This document shows, piece by piece, positions 25,736 through 39,294 of a stretch of 64,000 nt of DNA; the first letter of the stretch is position 1; every line of letters begins with the position of its first letter. The notes beneath the pieces were generated by a model. The model saw only the letters and a list, made by a program, of their open reading frames with translations. It searched no databases and was not told the origin of the DNA. Source of the DNA: Hirudinaria manillensis (lineage: Eukaryota; Annelida; Clitellata; Hirudinida; Hirudinidae). The position numbers were made by a program, and so were the translations under genes. The DNA lies in assembly GCA_034509925.1 (NCBI GenBank), contig CM067534.1, positions 8,047,501 to 8,111,500 on the forward strand, in the 5' to 3' direction.

Positions 25736-28568
25736 TCATGGCATGATTTTCATGATTACCTGTTCATTTTTAAAGATTTAATTCAAAGCAAAAATTCTTT
25801 CAAAAAAATATCGAGGTTTTATTTCTGTGAAACTTACTGTTTTTTCTTCCAGATACGGATCTGCTCCTGTAAGTCCTCTATCAATAATTTATGTCATAAT
25901 TTTTTAAATGTATAAATATAAAATCTCAGGATAAAATTATTCTGTTTAGTAATTTTATTCATTTCATATGTCTCGACGGACAATATTTATCAGATGACCA
26001 TTTATCCTTAAATTCGACTAGATTGTGATTGGTCCAGAGTTTTGATTTTTTGTTTGAATATTTAATTCCATCTAAGGATGGATAACCATGATGTTATAAA
26101 ATATATTAATAAAGTAACTTCTAACAATTCCCTGCCCTGGCCTGACATTTTGAAGCCTCCCAAAGGAGCCTGAATCGTGAACTCATTGTAGCAATTGACC
26201 CTGCGACCAAATTTTAAGGATATTATCAACCCAGGGGTTGAAAACATGATTTTTGATTCCTGCGATCTTTATAATATTAGTTCAGTAAGTGTTAAGATTT
26301 TACCAGACAATGCCAGATTCCAAAGCATTGGAAACAGTGACAGCTGTGTTTAGATCCTTGGTGAAAATACCAGCAGCCAACCCATAATGGGTGTCATTAG
26401 CCATTTGGATGACCTCATCAATGTCTTTGAATTTTATGATTGACTGAACAGGACCAAAGATCTAAACAAAAATATCATCCTTTATAATTAAGCCATTACA
26501 ATTAGTAATGTAAAGCAAAACAGACCTCCTCTCTAGCGATTCTCATTTGGTTTGTAACATCGGCAAACACAGTGGGTCTGATGAAGTACCCCTTGTCCCC
26601 GACCCTATCTCCTCCACACAGGAGTTTCGCTCCTTCCTTCTTTCCAGCCTCGATCAGCTCAAGGATTTTGTTCATTTGAGTTTCGTCAATCTGAGTAAAT
26701 TTCAAATTCAAAAATTCGTACCAATGTTAAGGTGAAGTAGCAACAAGCATCAGTGGCAATATGTCTACTTGAGCTCCATTTTCAGTGGTAGGATCAAAAG
26801 GATCGCCAACAGTTCTTTTGTTGGCCAGTTCGACACTCTTCTTGACAAATTCATCATAAATACTCTCGTGGACAAAAGTTCTTGAACCTGCAGTGCACAC
26901 CTGTCCCATGTTGAACATTATGGCATCGTGGGACTTCCTCACAGCATAATCCACTGAAGAAAATATGGAACCAATGAGAAAAGTCCAAATTCGAATTCTA
27001 ATCTTCACTAACGGTCGGCATCTGGGAAGATAATGTTCGGACTTTTTCCACCAAGTTCCAAAGTGACTCTCTTCAGATTAGACTTTGCTGCACCTTCAAG
27101 TATCAGTTGGCCCACCTTTGAAATAGTTGTAATAATTGGTTTAAAATTTGATCAATTTGTTAAATGGCAAAAACATCACTTAGTTAAACCTCCACTGAAC
27201 CAGTGAAGGAGATTTTATTGACATCAGGATGGTTGACCAGAGCCGCTCCTGCAGTCGGTCCATAACCAGGCAGAATGTTCACAACACCAGGTGGAAAGCC
27301 AGCCTTAGGAATATTCATGAGTTGTAATAGAAACACTTTTTTCACACACTGTTTGGATAATACAGTTTCTCAACCTCTTTGATAAGATGTCCAAGATAAA
27401 TGGCTGTCAGAGGAGTCTGCTCAGCAGGTTTGAGAATCAGTGTGCAACCGGCTGCAATTGCAGGAGCAATTTTGGCAAGTTCGAGAAATACGGGAAAGTT
27501 CCACTGAAACATGCAATCAGTGTTTTAGTTGTTTAATGTGATTTCCTAAAATTTGGTGCAATTAAGTAGCTCTGTACTGGTGTAATGGCTCCAACAACAC
27601 CAACTGGTTCTTTCCTTGTATAGCAGAACATGTTTGATCCATCTGTAAAAGTTGGGATAACGAGGAAACTGAATTAATTGTAAACAATCTCAAATGCCCA
27701 GCAACAGGCAGCACCTTAGTTAAAACTAAATCATTGACTTGTATAAGTAGAATTTGGTAAATAATTTAAGCCACCTATTGCTTAATCAGATGCCTAATAA
27801 CCTGATGGTATCGTCTGACCGACAAGTTTGTCAGCAATTCCAGCCATGTATTTGCAAATCTTCGCAGAACTTCCCACGTTTCCATAGTATGCCAGGAGGA
27901 AAGGCATACCATTGTCAAGGGATTCGAGGGTCTTCAATTTGAGAGAACAAGTGATTTTAATTTTTCCACTAGAAAAAAACATACAAATACAGTTACAGAC
28001 CGCCAATATTTCTTGGTCCCTCTCCAAAAGTGAAGCCAGTTTGAGAAGGAGCTCTCCTCTTTGAGAAGCATCTAATTTGCGATATGGTGACTTTCTATCG
28101 AAAGCAGCTTTGGCAGCGGCAACGGCTATATCTATATCTGCCTATTAATTAGCATTTTGTGATTCTTATTACCGAAACGATAACTAATTTCACGATGAAT
28201 CCCACTGAAATCCTTTCGTAACAAAATCAATATAAATTCATACTTCACGGTTAGAATATAAATTTACTTTGTCTGCCTCCTGGATATCTGCAAGTTTTGC
28301 TCCAGTGGTGGGATTTATGGTTGGAAACGACTTTCCACTCGCCGAGTTCACATATTCATTGTTTATAAAAAGCTTCGGAGAACAAAAAATAGTCTATGTT
28401 TTCAACTTTCGCATGGAGTCCTCAATCATCATTTGAATGCAAAATTATTAAATTAATTGGCAAACATTTCATCTTTGATCTATCTTGAATGCCATAAAGA
28501 TATGAGAAAACATAAACCTGGGTGTATTGGATCCTTAAGTCCGACACTGGTTTAGGCATATTAGTCAT
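25736..28568 (-). CDS. ALDH1A: Cytosolic aldehyde dehydrogenase (ALDH1A-like), copy 1
   Basis: NAD-dependent oxidation of aldehydes, possibly retinal, to acids. About fourteen exons from 28568 ([17 protein letters not shown]) down to a 24-nt last exon at 25736-25759 (VIMKIMP-stop). The order of recognisable segments is complete: [86 protein letters not shown] with the catalytic Glu; [14 protein letters not shown] with the catalytic Cys; [44 protein letters not shown]. There is no mitochondrial presequence, so it groups with cytosolic ALDH1A rather than ALDH2. The penultimate exon uses the acceptor after 'attgatag', giving GREL-GLTG. Approximate exon sites: 28518, 28271-28374, 28000-28142, 27806-27932, 27580-27648, 27375-27507, 27192-27300, 27013-27115, 26774-26955, 26525-26694, 26304-26463, 26120-26197, 25830-25880. 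Confidence 0.88.
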
Positions 28569-29437
28569 CCTTTAACAAGTAAAGCTCTCGTTACAAATTC
28601 AATAATCAGATCCAATCAAAGAAACACCAACTTTCTGCCAGTTTTAGAATCTAAAATTATATTTCAAAGAACGCTCACAAGCAATAGAATAAAACCAGTT
28701 CAGACCAGTTCCTCAATAAATATGATTTATTTTATAGACTATGCATTCAAAGTTCATCTCTTACATAACCAAAAAAAGAGTGAATTCACTTCGTAAGCCC
28801 GAGGTTAAACAGACGGAATTTGTTTTTATAAAAATGAATGACTGTCAGTTAACGTTCCCTATCCGACCTCTCTCCATTTTGCATAAACTATAAAAAGAAT
28901 CTCTGACTCCCATACCAATTCTTATACCCATTTCAAAGGGATCCCACATAGAAATTGTTCTTAAGTCCTAAGCAGACTTAACTTTGGGGTCGAGCCAATG
29001 TCCCCCAAGGGACCACTACCCTCTGAAGGCCATACTTCGAATCCACCAGAATTTTGACATTTATTTAATTTGGAATCTTATTTAAATCCAAAACCTATTT
29101 TTCTCCCCCAAACTATGAATCAACTTCTGGACATCAGACTGATATCATCATTACCATGCTCCAGTTCAGACATGTCGGACATGACAACCGTCATCATGAT
29201 CCCTGTCATATCAGTCATTCACAATCCAGCTTTAAAAAAAAAACAAAAAACATCCCACAAAATATGGCCGAACCAAGCAGGTTTCTTTTTAAACTCAATT
29301 TGCCAGAAAACCACCAAAATAGGAACAAATTAATAACGTTTACGAGTCAGATCAAAGGCAGACGGAAACAACGCAAACAGTGGAAGTCGTGAACATCGGC
29401 AGTTGCTCAATCGCAAGCACTGGCAGCTTCGTGTCCC
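28569..29437. other. Intergenic between the two aldehyde dehydrogenases
   Basis: Upstream flank of copy 1 and 3' flank of copy 2. The antisense ORFs around 29070-29392 have no support. No repeat stands out. Confidence 0.5.
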
Positions 29438-32400
29438 CTACTGAGCTGCAATCTTCATGACGACCTTTTGTACGAAAAAAAAAGACTTTAGTGCATTTGA
29501 TAAATAAATAATGATTTTTAACCAATTAAATGTGACTTGAATTTCAAAATCAATTCCTATCGAGTTCGAGTACGTCGCTCACCGTTTTATTCTCCAAGAA
29601 CTGATCGACTCCTGAAAGGCCACTGGGAAAGAAATAATTTTTTAAACATTTTTTAAAGGACTTTCATTAAAAAGGTGAAACTCGAATTTCTAACAATTCT
29701 CTGCCTTGTCCTGACATCTTGAATCCTCCGAAAGGTGCCTGCGCTCTGAACTCGTTGTAGCAGTTGATCCTGAACGATTACAATCGTTGATAAATAATCT
29801 GTCAGTAATCAACTGATAATGATGATAATAACAATAAGGTAGTCATTATCTCAGGGGAATCAAACATTGAGGAAGTGAAACGATTAATTTAGCCCTAATG
29901 GTTTTAATTGCTACGAAATTACATGCCCGTAGATTGCAGCACAGTTGATCCTAAAGTCTAAAGGTCATCCAGTCTAGTCAGAGCGTTAGACAGAGACTAA
30001 ATTAACATCTACAGCCACAATAGCAAAGTACCAGGGTCTCCATTATCTGCTTCTATTAGCTGCATTCATACAGTTATAAACAATTGGCTACAAGCAGGAT
30101 CACGCTATAAACACCGGCACATAGTGACTGGCACCTATAGTGTCAACAGTAAACATTATTTGTTGGCCATAATATAATATAATATAATATAATATGATGA
30201 TAAATATATACCAGACAGTGCCAGCTTCCAAGGCATTTGAAACCGTAATGGCAGTGTCAATGTTCTTCGTGAAGACAGCAGACGCCAACCCGTAATGGGT
30301 GTCATTAGCCTTCTCTATGACATCATCGACGTCCTTGAACTTTATGATGGACTGAACCGGACCGAAGATCTGAAGGCAGGAATCAGATTTTAGATGACAG
30401 ACATTACAGGAGATGTTACAAAAATATTTGGAAATGCAACAAAATATAGATTAAATTCAGATCTAAGAAGATTTAATCTATAAAAGCAATCAAGTAAATG
30501 AAAAACTGTAGAGCCCTTCTTAACCTCTTCTCTGGCAATCCTCATTTGATTGGTGACATCAGCAAACACAGTGGGTCTGATGAAGTACCCCTTCTCTCCG
30601 ACCCTGTCTCCTCCACACAGGAGTTTAGCTCCTTCCTTCTTTCCAGCCTCGATCAGCTCAAGGATTTTGTTCATTTGAACATCGTCCACCTGAGTTATTT
30701 TAAAAATGAATTGATATCACCAGAATTGTTATTGATCTCGTAACAGCTTTCAGAGTTACATTTTACCTGTGCTCCATTTTCAGTCGTAGGGTCAAAAGGA
30801 TCGCCAACAGTTCTTTTGTTGGCCAGTTCGACACTCTTCTTGACAAATTCATCATAAATACTCTCGTGGACAAAAGTTCTTGAACCTGCAGTGCACACCT
30901 GTCCCATGTTGAACATTATGGCATCGTGGGACTTCCTCACAGCATAATCCACTGAAGAAAATATGGAACCAATGAGAAAAGTCCAAATTCGAATTCTATT
31001 CTTCACTAACGGTCGGCATCTGGGAAGATAATGTTCGGACTTTTTCCACCAAGTTCCAAAGTGACTCTCTTCAGATTAGACTTTGCTGCACCTTCAAGTA
31101 TCAGTTGGCCCACCTGAGGATTCACATCATTGGTACAATTACTGCTCATTAATCCAAGTACATTATTCTCTATGTTTTAAGGCACAGTTAAAGTGCACTA
31201 TTAAGTTTAATTCCATGTTTTAAGGCACAGTTACATAATGGAGACACTTCTAGAACTGCATATTGTGCGAGATATTCATACTTGTTATGTGACTTTTATT
31301 GCTTTCATGCAACTTTTATTAGTTTTGAAATGACGAAGAGAGTACCAAACTAAAAATGGGATACCAAAAAAGAACATTGTGTAGCTTTAACTTGAAGTTA
31401 AAGAAATTAAACCACACACACACAGACTTTATTCAAAAGCTGGTAATCATTCAACAGTCCCTAAATGCTTTTCATCTAAAAAGCTGTTCTCAGAAGATTA
31501 TGACTAATTTGAGCATGTGAAATAGCTTGTAAGACATTGTTAAGATAAGATATTGTTATATGTGAGTGGCCATAAACATAAACTTAACAGCACTGAGAAG
31601 ACAATAAAATCCCCATTGTTTTCTGAAAACCAACCTCAGTTGAACCAGTAAAGGAGATCTTATTGACATCAGGATGGTTGACCAGAGCCGCTCCTGCAGT
31701 CGGTCCATAACCAGGCAGAATGTTCACAACACCAGGTGGAAAGCCAGCCTATCAAATATTCGTCAAGAATAACAACCTTGAGCGCACGGCACGGCAGAAG
31801 ATTAATTATTCACTAGGTCTTACCTCTTTGAGGAGATGCCCCAAGTAAATGGAAGTCAGGGGAGTTTGCTCAGCAGGCTTGAGGATCAAAGTGCAGCCAG
31901 CTGCAACTGCAGGAGCAATTTTGCAGACGGCAAGAAAAAACGGGAAATTCCACTAAAAAAATGCAAACAGCTCTTAAAAAATATTTCCCACCAATCAGAC
32001 ATTTAATGATACTCCAACAACCATACAACAATTTAACCACGCTTGCGTTAAATACAGTCACTCCAATAAATCATTGTTTTCAAATCGAAACAATAACATA
32101 CTGGTGCAATTGCTCCAACTACACCGACGGGCTCCTTTCGTGTGTAGCAAAACATTCCAGACCCGTCTGTAAAATAACCGTATCATAAAAAACATCAAAC
32201 GCTTTTATCTGTTTTCACCAATAAAACACTTGATATATTTGTAGACAAGCTGGTGTCAAATGATTAGCGTTCCTGCATGCTAAAGTTAAGACGAGTCAAA
32301 TGCTCGACATCTAGCCTGCATTGGAGCTCCCTTGTTCACAAGTGGCAGAATGATTACGAAGTGTTTTAATTACGATAAATAAGCTCTAAAGATCTGCTAA

Positions 32401-33214
32401 ATACAAACACAAACATTGAGTTTGTTAAAAAAACAGTGAAAAAAGATTAGTTAGATTTTCAGTTAAAAGTTTTAGAAATCATTGTTAATGCATTGCAGAT
32501 AACCCCTTAAAATTTGATAACTCACCAAAGGGTATAGTCTGGCCAACAATTTTGTCAGCAATCCCTGCAAAATACTTGCAATATTGCAAAGCCATGATTA
32601 CATCTCCGTAGGCATGTGCGAATGGCTTTCCATTGTCCAGAGTTTCCAATGTCTAAAATTGTCCAGCAACTTGCATTTTAAAAGAACCATGTCTTAAATA
32701 TTCTGCAAACTAACAGCAATGGTTGTAACGTCCCTCTCCACAAGCGAAGTAAGCTTGAGCAGCAATTCTCCTCTTTGCGAAGGGTCGAGTTTGCGATAAG
32801 GAGACTTCCTGTCAAAGGCAGCTTTGGCAGCAGCAACTGCCTTATCCACATCCTCCTATTTGAAGTAAGATAATGTTATGCAACACTTAATTTTATATAC
32901 ATTCAAATAAATTAAAAATCGAATATAACAAATAGCTTCGTACTTTATCGGCTTCCTGAACATCTGCAATTTTCGTTCCTGTAGAGGGATTGATGGTCGG
33001 AAAAGTCTTTCCGCTCACAGAGTTCACATACTCGTTGTTTATGAAGAGCTGTCGTGAAAACGAAGAAATTCCGAAAATGCTTTTAGTTTTCTCTTCAATC
33101 AATCGAACGACACAAGCTAAATTATATCGCAACAATCGTGCAATAAACTAATAAAAACGTCACCTGAGTGTACTGAATCTTCAAATCCAAAATCGGTTTC
33201 GGTAAACTAGCCAT
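29438..33214 (-). CDS. ALDH1A: Cytosolic aldehyde dehydrogenase (ALDH1A-like), copy 2
   Basis: Tandem paralogue of the gene at 25736-28568, same exon order. First exon 33164-33214 ([17 protein letters not shown]), last exon 29438-29464 (VVMKIAAQ-stop). It keeps [16 protein letters not shown], the catalytic Cys in [11 protein letters not shown] and [11 protein letters not shown]. Other exons lie at about 32944-33048, 32716-32857, 32524-32651, 32103-32166, 31824-31952, 31638-31748, 31013-31115, 30768-30952, 30530-30690, 30211-30369, 29695-29770 and 29584-29625. Some exons differ clearly from copy 1 ([20 protein letters not shown] against [20 protein letters not shown]), whereas 30792-31115 is almost identical to copy 1, intron included. 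Divergence at the substrate-tunnel end of exon 4 could mean different substrates (inference). Confidence 0.88.
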
Positions 33215-34017
33215 TCCAAAACAGAGCCCAAACAACAATATGGAGGATTCACTGCAATAAACTGCAAAGAAGCAATTTGGGAATTATCAAAACAGTAAAA
33301 AATAGCCAAATAAATATAAAAGGAACATTATTGTCTTCACAGACGAAACCGCAGCTAGATATACTTACCGCGCACGTCAGCAGACGACAAATGCGAACAC
33401 GAAAGTTCAGCTCTTAATAAATGCCTGCGAGAGATACTGGAGGCACATACATCTACCCGACAAGGTTTTGTAATTGGTGGTTCTAAAGTGATAAAAATAT
33501 TTTTTTTATTATCGCTGACAAATAAAATTGCACATAAAAATGCATTAAGTGGTTAAAGAAATAATTCAGTGCCGTCCTTTCTAGAGGATGTGTTTTATTA
33601 TTTTAGGATTAATAACTGGTTGAATTATTTTCTTCTTCGTCCTAATTAATTACTACAACTATAATGTAGCGACGGGATTTTAATCTAAAAAATTTGTTAA
33701 AGTTCACTAGCATCCAAACCTGCAATAAATGCCTGATAGTCCATTATTGTGCAAATAAATTTTTACATGATTCGACTCGGCGTTGTTCTTATAAATGTTT
33801 GTTCGGAACAAAAAGCTAAAAAGCAAGAAATGCTTTGCATCACCAATATTAAATAAACGATGCAAGTTTTGAAATGACGATCTGCCATTTTTAATCAATG
33901 AGTTCGTACATCCTCCAAACAGTAATTCAAATTACAAATCTTTTTAAAAAAATCCATACTTATGAAAATTTATTAAAAAAATTTTTTAATCGCGAATCCA
34001 AGCTAAAATGGCGATCT
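33215..34017. other. Intergenic; 5' flank of aldehyde dehydrogenase copy 2
   Basis: An AT-rich stretch with a possible non-coding first exon of the dehydrogenase (donor-like sites near 33245 and 33365). No coding segment is seen. Confidence 0.4.
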
Positions 34018-35011
34018 TTAGAGTACTTTTCCGGGGTTCATGATGCCCTTCGGGTCGAGGGTCTTCTTAATGGACACCATGACCTCGTAGGCTTCTGGTC
34101 CGTGTTGTTCGGTCAATATTTCTCTCTTTTCCAGGCCGATGCCGTGCTCTCCACTGCATGTTCCCTCGAAATCCAAGGATAATCTGCAATAAGAATTTGG
34201 TTCTTTCTACACCAGGATAAGGCGAGGGGGGAGTGGGAGTTGTGTGGCCAAACAAAACGAACCTGGAAATGGCGTTGGTCACTTGAGAGCATAATTCTTC
34301 GGTTTCGTCATCAAACATGACAACTACGTGAAAGTTGCCATCGCCCACGTGGCCAACGATCGGACCTGAATATTTAAATATTTGTTTATTAACATTAATT
34401 AATAAATATGTGTTTATTTGCTTTTTATTTTTAAAATGCTTCTTTAATTTTAATTCTCTAAATGTAGGTTTTGATGATTCGTAATTATTTTAAATTCTTA
34501 CATATATGAACAAACCTTCCAGGCCTGCTTCCGCCAGCAATTTGTTGGTCTTTGTAATGGCAGCTGGAAGATGCGATATCGGCACTGCTATGTCGGTTAT
34601 GTGTGGCTGTATTATATAAATTGACATAAAATAAATAGATAAATAAATAAATAAATAAATAATAGTAAAATAAATAATACAGCGAAATATTCGTTTATTT
34701 GATTTTTTAAAAAAATAAATGCGTTAAACAAATAGGTTATAAATTCTAACATTCAATTCAGATCAAAAATATACATTTAATACGGACTAGATTATACAAT
34801 CTTTAGTCTTTATAATTATGGTTAGGGTTTGTATTGCAATGGCCTAAAAGGGGCTTACCCTCTTGTTAGGGTGCCTGCTGGTCACAGCATAGAAGTAGTT
34901 GTGTCTGGCTGTCCACAATTTGTTCCTCTCTTCCTGGTTGGAGGCCCACTTGAAGTCAGAGCCACCGTTTGAGGCCATTATCTCTTCTTAATTAGTTAAT
35001 TAATAATAATA

Positions 35012-35085
<74 letters not shown>

Positions 35086-35976
35086 TAATAATAATAACAA
35101 TGATAATAATAATAATAATAACAATAATAATAATAGTTGATTATTAATTACCTCCACCATTATTAATAATTACTTAATTTCTTATCCAATTAGTCTGAAG
35201 TGTAACTCTTAACGAGTAAGACTTAATCACGATTCAAAAGATGGGTACTAGGCCGAATGGAAATCAATCATTGAAATCAGTACTGGTCTGATCCACTTGG
35301 TCTTCCACCTGCTTCTTTGAGCCGTGGAATTCGAGAAACAGGGTGGGTTTGTAGCTGAGGTCCGTGATTTTGCTGTACTCGCAGCAATATTTCACGGACG
35401 GTTCGTCGAGGAATTCTGTTGTTACAAAGACACGTACGATGTTAGACTTTTAGAGGAAGGAATAATTGCTATTGGGGATTTGTGGATGCTGAAATTGCTA
35501 ATTATATAATAGTAATAATAACTTAATATAATAATAATTTAATAGCTCTAACCCTAACCCTAACCTAACCCTAATTATTATTATTATTAATTATTATTAT
35601 TAATTATTATTATTAATATTATTATTATTATTATTATTTTAATCATGGCAGCGCTTATGATTATGATAACTGTTGTAATACATCGTAATTTCGTGGACCT
35701 GATTCTTGTAAAATGTACATCTCCGGTTACAAAAGCTATTCCTTATCTTGATGGAAATACTTGGTATTAAAGTCAGTATTACAAATTAAAATTTGTAATT
35801 TTTGATTATAATAATAGCAGCGCTTATGATTATGATAACTTGTAACATGTAATTAGCCTACCCATCCTTGCAATGTCAATTCCATTTTGTAATACTTCGA
35901 CAGTCGCTTGGACGGCTCCCTCCACGCTTGTAAACTGACATACTGCTGCCATCATCTGAAAGAATAATAATAATAA

Positions 35977-36010
<34 letters not shown>

Positions 36011-37042
36011 TAATAATAATAATAATATTAATAATATTAACATAGTGTTACACCGACATTCTAACCCAATATATTATAACTATTAAACACTTTTTAATGA
36101 ATTAAAAATAATAAACTACGATAATTCATTGCTTTCCTCTGAAATTATAATCACGTGACTTTGGAAGCAATTGGCATAGGTTAATTAGAATCAGGTGACC
36201 CAGCATTCCTTGCATATTAATTAACCTCATGACGTAACAAAATGAAAGTCTCATGAGTATAATTATAATAATTATAATAAATAATTATGCCAACCGTTTC
36301 CGGTATTGCGTAGACTTTGACGGTGGCTTGCGTAATGAAACCCAGCGTTCCTTCAGATCCTACGAAGAGATTTGTCAAGTTGTAGCCGGCCGAAGATTTC
36401 CTTTTTAATTATCAAACGATTATTTTATTATATTTTCGTCTTAAAAATTATGAAATTAATTTTAAGAAAAATCGCTTTATTTTTGTTGATATTAGAATTT
36501 ATTGAAGGATAATTTGCTACATGAAATGTTCCGATAATAGATGTAGCCATAGAATTGTTGATTTTCATTGGTTAAACTTTAAAGTAAAAATAATAGATTG
36601 CCAGTAATGCCGACGAAACTGTTCCATCCGTCAATCCATCCATCTGCCCATCCATCCACCCATCCATCTACCCATCCACCCATTCATCTACCCATCCATC
36701 TACCCATCCATCCACCCATCCATCCACCCATCCATCCACCCCACATCAATCGATACCTGCTCCTGGTAGTTTTTCCAGCCGTCATGATGACAGTTCCATC
36801 TGACAGAACGACTTGAAGGTTCAAGACGTTTGACTTCATGGTTCCGTACTTGATGGCGTTCGTACCCGAAGCACAGGTGGCTGCCATGCCACACAGGGAG
36901 GCGTCTGCACCCGGGTCTGTTTGGCAAAGCAAGTTAGCCCTTAACAAGTCCTAACTATATTCAATAATAAACTATAATAAAAAACATAATAATAATAACA
37001 ATAATAATAATATTATTATATTACTTATATAATTAATTATAT

Positions 37043-37075
<33 letters not shown>

Positions 37076-38491
37076 TACGTAATACGTAGTAAAGACGTAT
37101 TAGTGGTATTCCAGAGACCCACCCACTGGAAACCAAAGCCCATAGTCCTTGAGGTAGTTATTGATGTATTTCCTTGTGACCCCGGGTTGAACTATGATGT
37201 CGAAGTCATCTTGATTGACCTTGATGACCTGATTCATTTGGGTCAAGTCCACTGCAATTCCCCCCTTTATAAAAATAAAATAAATTTTAAATGAAACTTT
37301 GTTGCCATAGTAACAACATTCTATTATTAAATTATTATGTATTATTATTATTATGTATTATTATTATTATTATTTGAATTTAAATTGTTTTCAATTATTT
37401 TTTCAGATATAATTACGTATAAACCATAATTACTTATGTTACATATTTAAATTACTTAAATAACCTTATAAATCACATATAAGCCTGTCAGGTAACCTGT
37501 CAGGTATTATAACTTCACCTGGATTGGCACGATACCCCCGGCCATTCCACTTCCGGTTCCGAAAGGAATGACAGGAATTTCCTCTTCGTAGCAGATCTTT
37601 GCCACCTTGGTGACGTCATCCGTGGACTGAGGGAAGACCACGGCGTCGGGTAGCATGCCCCTAGGGATTACACAATTTTAAAACTGATTTTAGGCCAAAT
37701 TAATCGATTTATAACCAATATTATGGGATAATTACAGGAATTATAATTTGTTGCATTGTTGCAACTTAAACATTTATTATAAATAGTTGTACGGTTTAAT
37801 GGTATTCGTTATTATATATAATTGTAATAATAATAACTTTATTATTATATATAACAGCATTAATAATAATAATAACTTAATTATTATAAATAATTTAATT
37901 AATCAACCAATAAGCAGACGATAATAACATTCAAGTGGAAGGCACCTGTACATGGACTCATCTCTACTGTGATGTTCCCTCACTGAGGTACTGGTGGTGA
38001 CCTGGGTCGGTCCGATGGCACCCTTGAGTCTGGAGATGGTGTCTTCTGTCACCTTGCTCAGCTTCCTGTTGAACGATTGACGTCCTACCTGGTAATTGAT
38101 TGATTGATTGATTGATTGAAATGGCCGTGATTGATCAATACGAATGAGTATTATTTTGATCGCAATAGTTTCGTGGATTGATATTCTAAACAAATGTTTA
38201 GATGTTATAAATAAAACAGGATCGGCTCTTTAAAAGTATTTTAAAAGAATTAATATTTCAAATTGGACTGTCACTTATAATAAATATGAATTAATTTATG
38301 AATTAATCTTTCAAATTTGACTGTCACTTATAATAAATACTTTCAAAGGCCACGTCCAGAATATAAACACGCTTAAACAAGCGAGGCCGTTGGCTTTTTG
38401 AAACTGGTACAAAAATAAATCGTTAAATTTTTAATTCACTCGCCTGGATGCAACCGCACCGCGTCAGTTTTGAAACGACAGAAGCAAGCAT
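34018..38491 (-). CDS. LDHD: Mitochondrial D-lactate dehydrogenase
   Basis: FAD enzyme oxidising D-lactate (and related 2-hydroxyacids) to keto acids, passing electrons to cytochrome c in mitochondria. Twelve exons with agreeing phases: 38444-38491, 37946-38088, 37519-37660, 37123-37264, 36757-36916, 36295-36400, 35862-35955, 35284-35415, 34859-34983, 34516-34606, 34263-34365, 34018-34183. The first exon gives [16 protein letters not shown], a plausible import sequence. FAD-domain motifs: [62 protein letters not shown]. The C-terminal part has [18 protein letters not shown] (metal-binding His) and [12 protein letters not shown], ending [12 protein letters not shown]. The first intron appears to be of GC..AG type (donor CAG|GCGAGT). 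Introns are loaded with AAT and CCAT microsatellites and a telomere-like tract. Confidence 0.93.
34995..35145. repeat. (AAT)n microsatellite in LDHD intron
   Basis: About 45 AAT units with GAT, AAC and ACA interruptions. Confidence 0.9.
35546..35573 (-). repeat. Short interstitial CCCTAA tract in LDHD intron
   Basis: Four CCCTAA-type units, one with a deleted C, directly followed by ATT repeats. This is the opposite strand orientation to the tract at 6064-6085. Confidence 0.85.
35580..36045. repeat. ATT/AAT microsatellites flanking LDHD exon 7
   Basis: ATT run at 35580-35636 and AAT run at about 35965-36040. Between them a 'gcagcgcttatgattatgataact' type block occurs twice (35649 and 35818), a small local duplication. 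Confidence 0.75.
36624..36742. repeat. CCATCCAC/CCATCTAC tetranucleotide array
   Basis: Degenerate CCAT-family repeat 15 bp downstream of the donor of LDHD exon 5 (intron side). It generates Trp-Met-Asp-Gly artefact ORFs on the minus strand. Confidence 0.85.
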
Positions 38492-38907
38492 CCTCTAGAA
38501 GTAACGTTCTTCGTATCACTACCCTCAAAAAGTATATTTATTTATTTATCGTTTTAACATACAACTATGTTTAATCTTATGTTTAATCTCCAACAAACTC
38601 TTCGCTCAACTTTGAACCAATTCATACGAGCTTCCTTTGACACTATAAACACAACAGCTAGAGCCTAACATTCAAGCCCGTAGTATTCAAATTAAGCAAG
38701 CATTGCCTGTCACCAGAGGTTATTAGTAAAAAATATTCGCTATAATATTAGGCCTGATAAAATGAATTAAATCCATATTCAATTTAATCCAAATCCATGC
38801 TTTTATTACCGACACAAACATGGAGGGTAAGGCAGCATTTTAGACACAACAGGTACAGACCATTAAGTCGATAAAATAATTAAAATTTATTCTTTAAATA
38901 CGTTAAA

Positions 38908-38939
<32 letters not shown>

Positions 38940-39263
38940 TGATAATAATAGTAACCTGTCCTTGAATCTCACTTGAGGGGTTCCAAAGGACAAGCACTCC
39001 TGAGCGTAACTCGAATTGAAACCGAAGCCGTGTTCGTTGCCGATAGGGTCTCTCCACGTCTCTCTCTCTCCCTCGAGGGACCTTTGGTCAAACCACTTAA
39101 CCACACTCCTAACCCGGAAGACTCACCTGCTTCCAGACAGCGGTCATCCATCTCCTTCTCCAGCACCCGGAGAGAATGATTACGAGAGACACCGGCATTT
39201 AATTTGGCAGTTCGAAATTACAGATTGTACAAAAAGATGAAGACGAAGGAAAAAAAGAAATAA

Positions 39264-39294
<31 letters not shown>

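Noticed and set aside
30100-30288. Minus-strand ORF running from an aldehyde dehydrogenase exon into the TAATA repeat
   Set aside because: Only the part upstream of the donor near 30211 is coding; the rest is intron.
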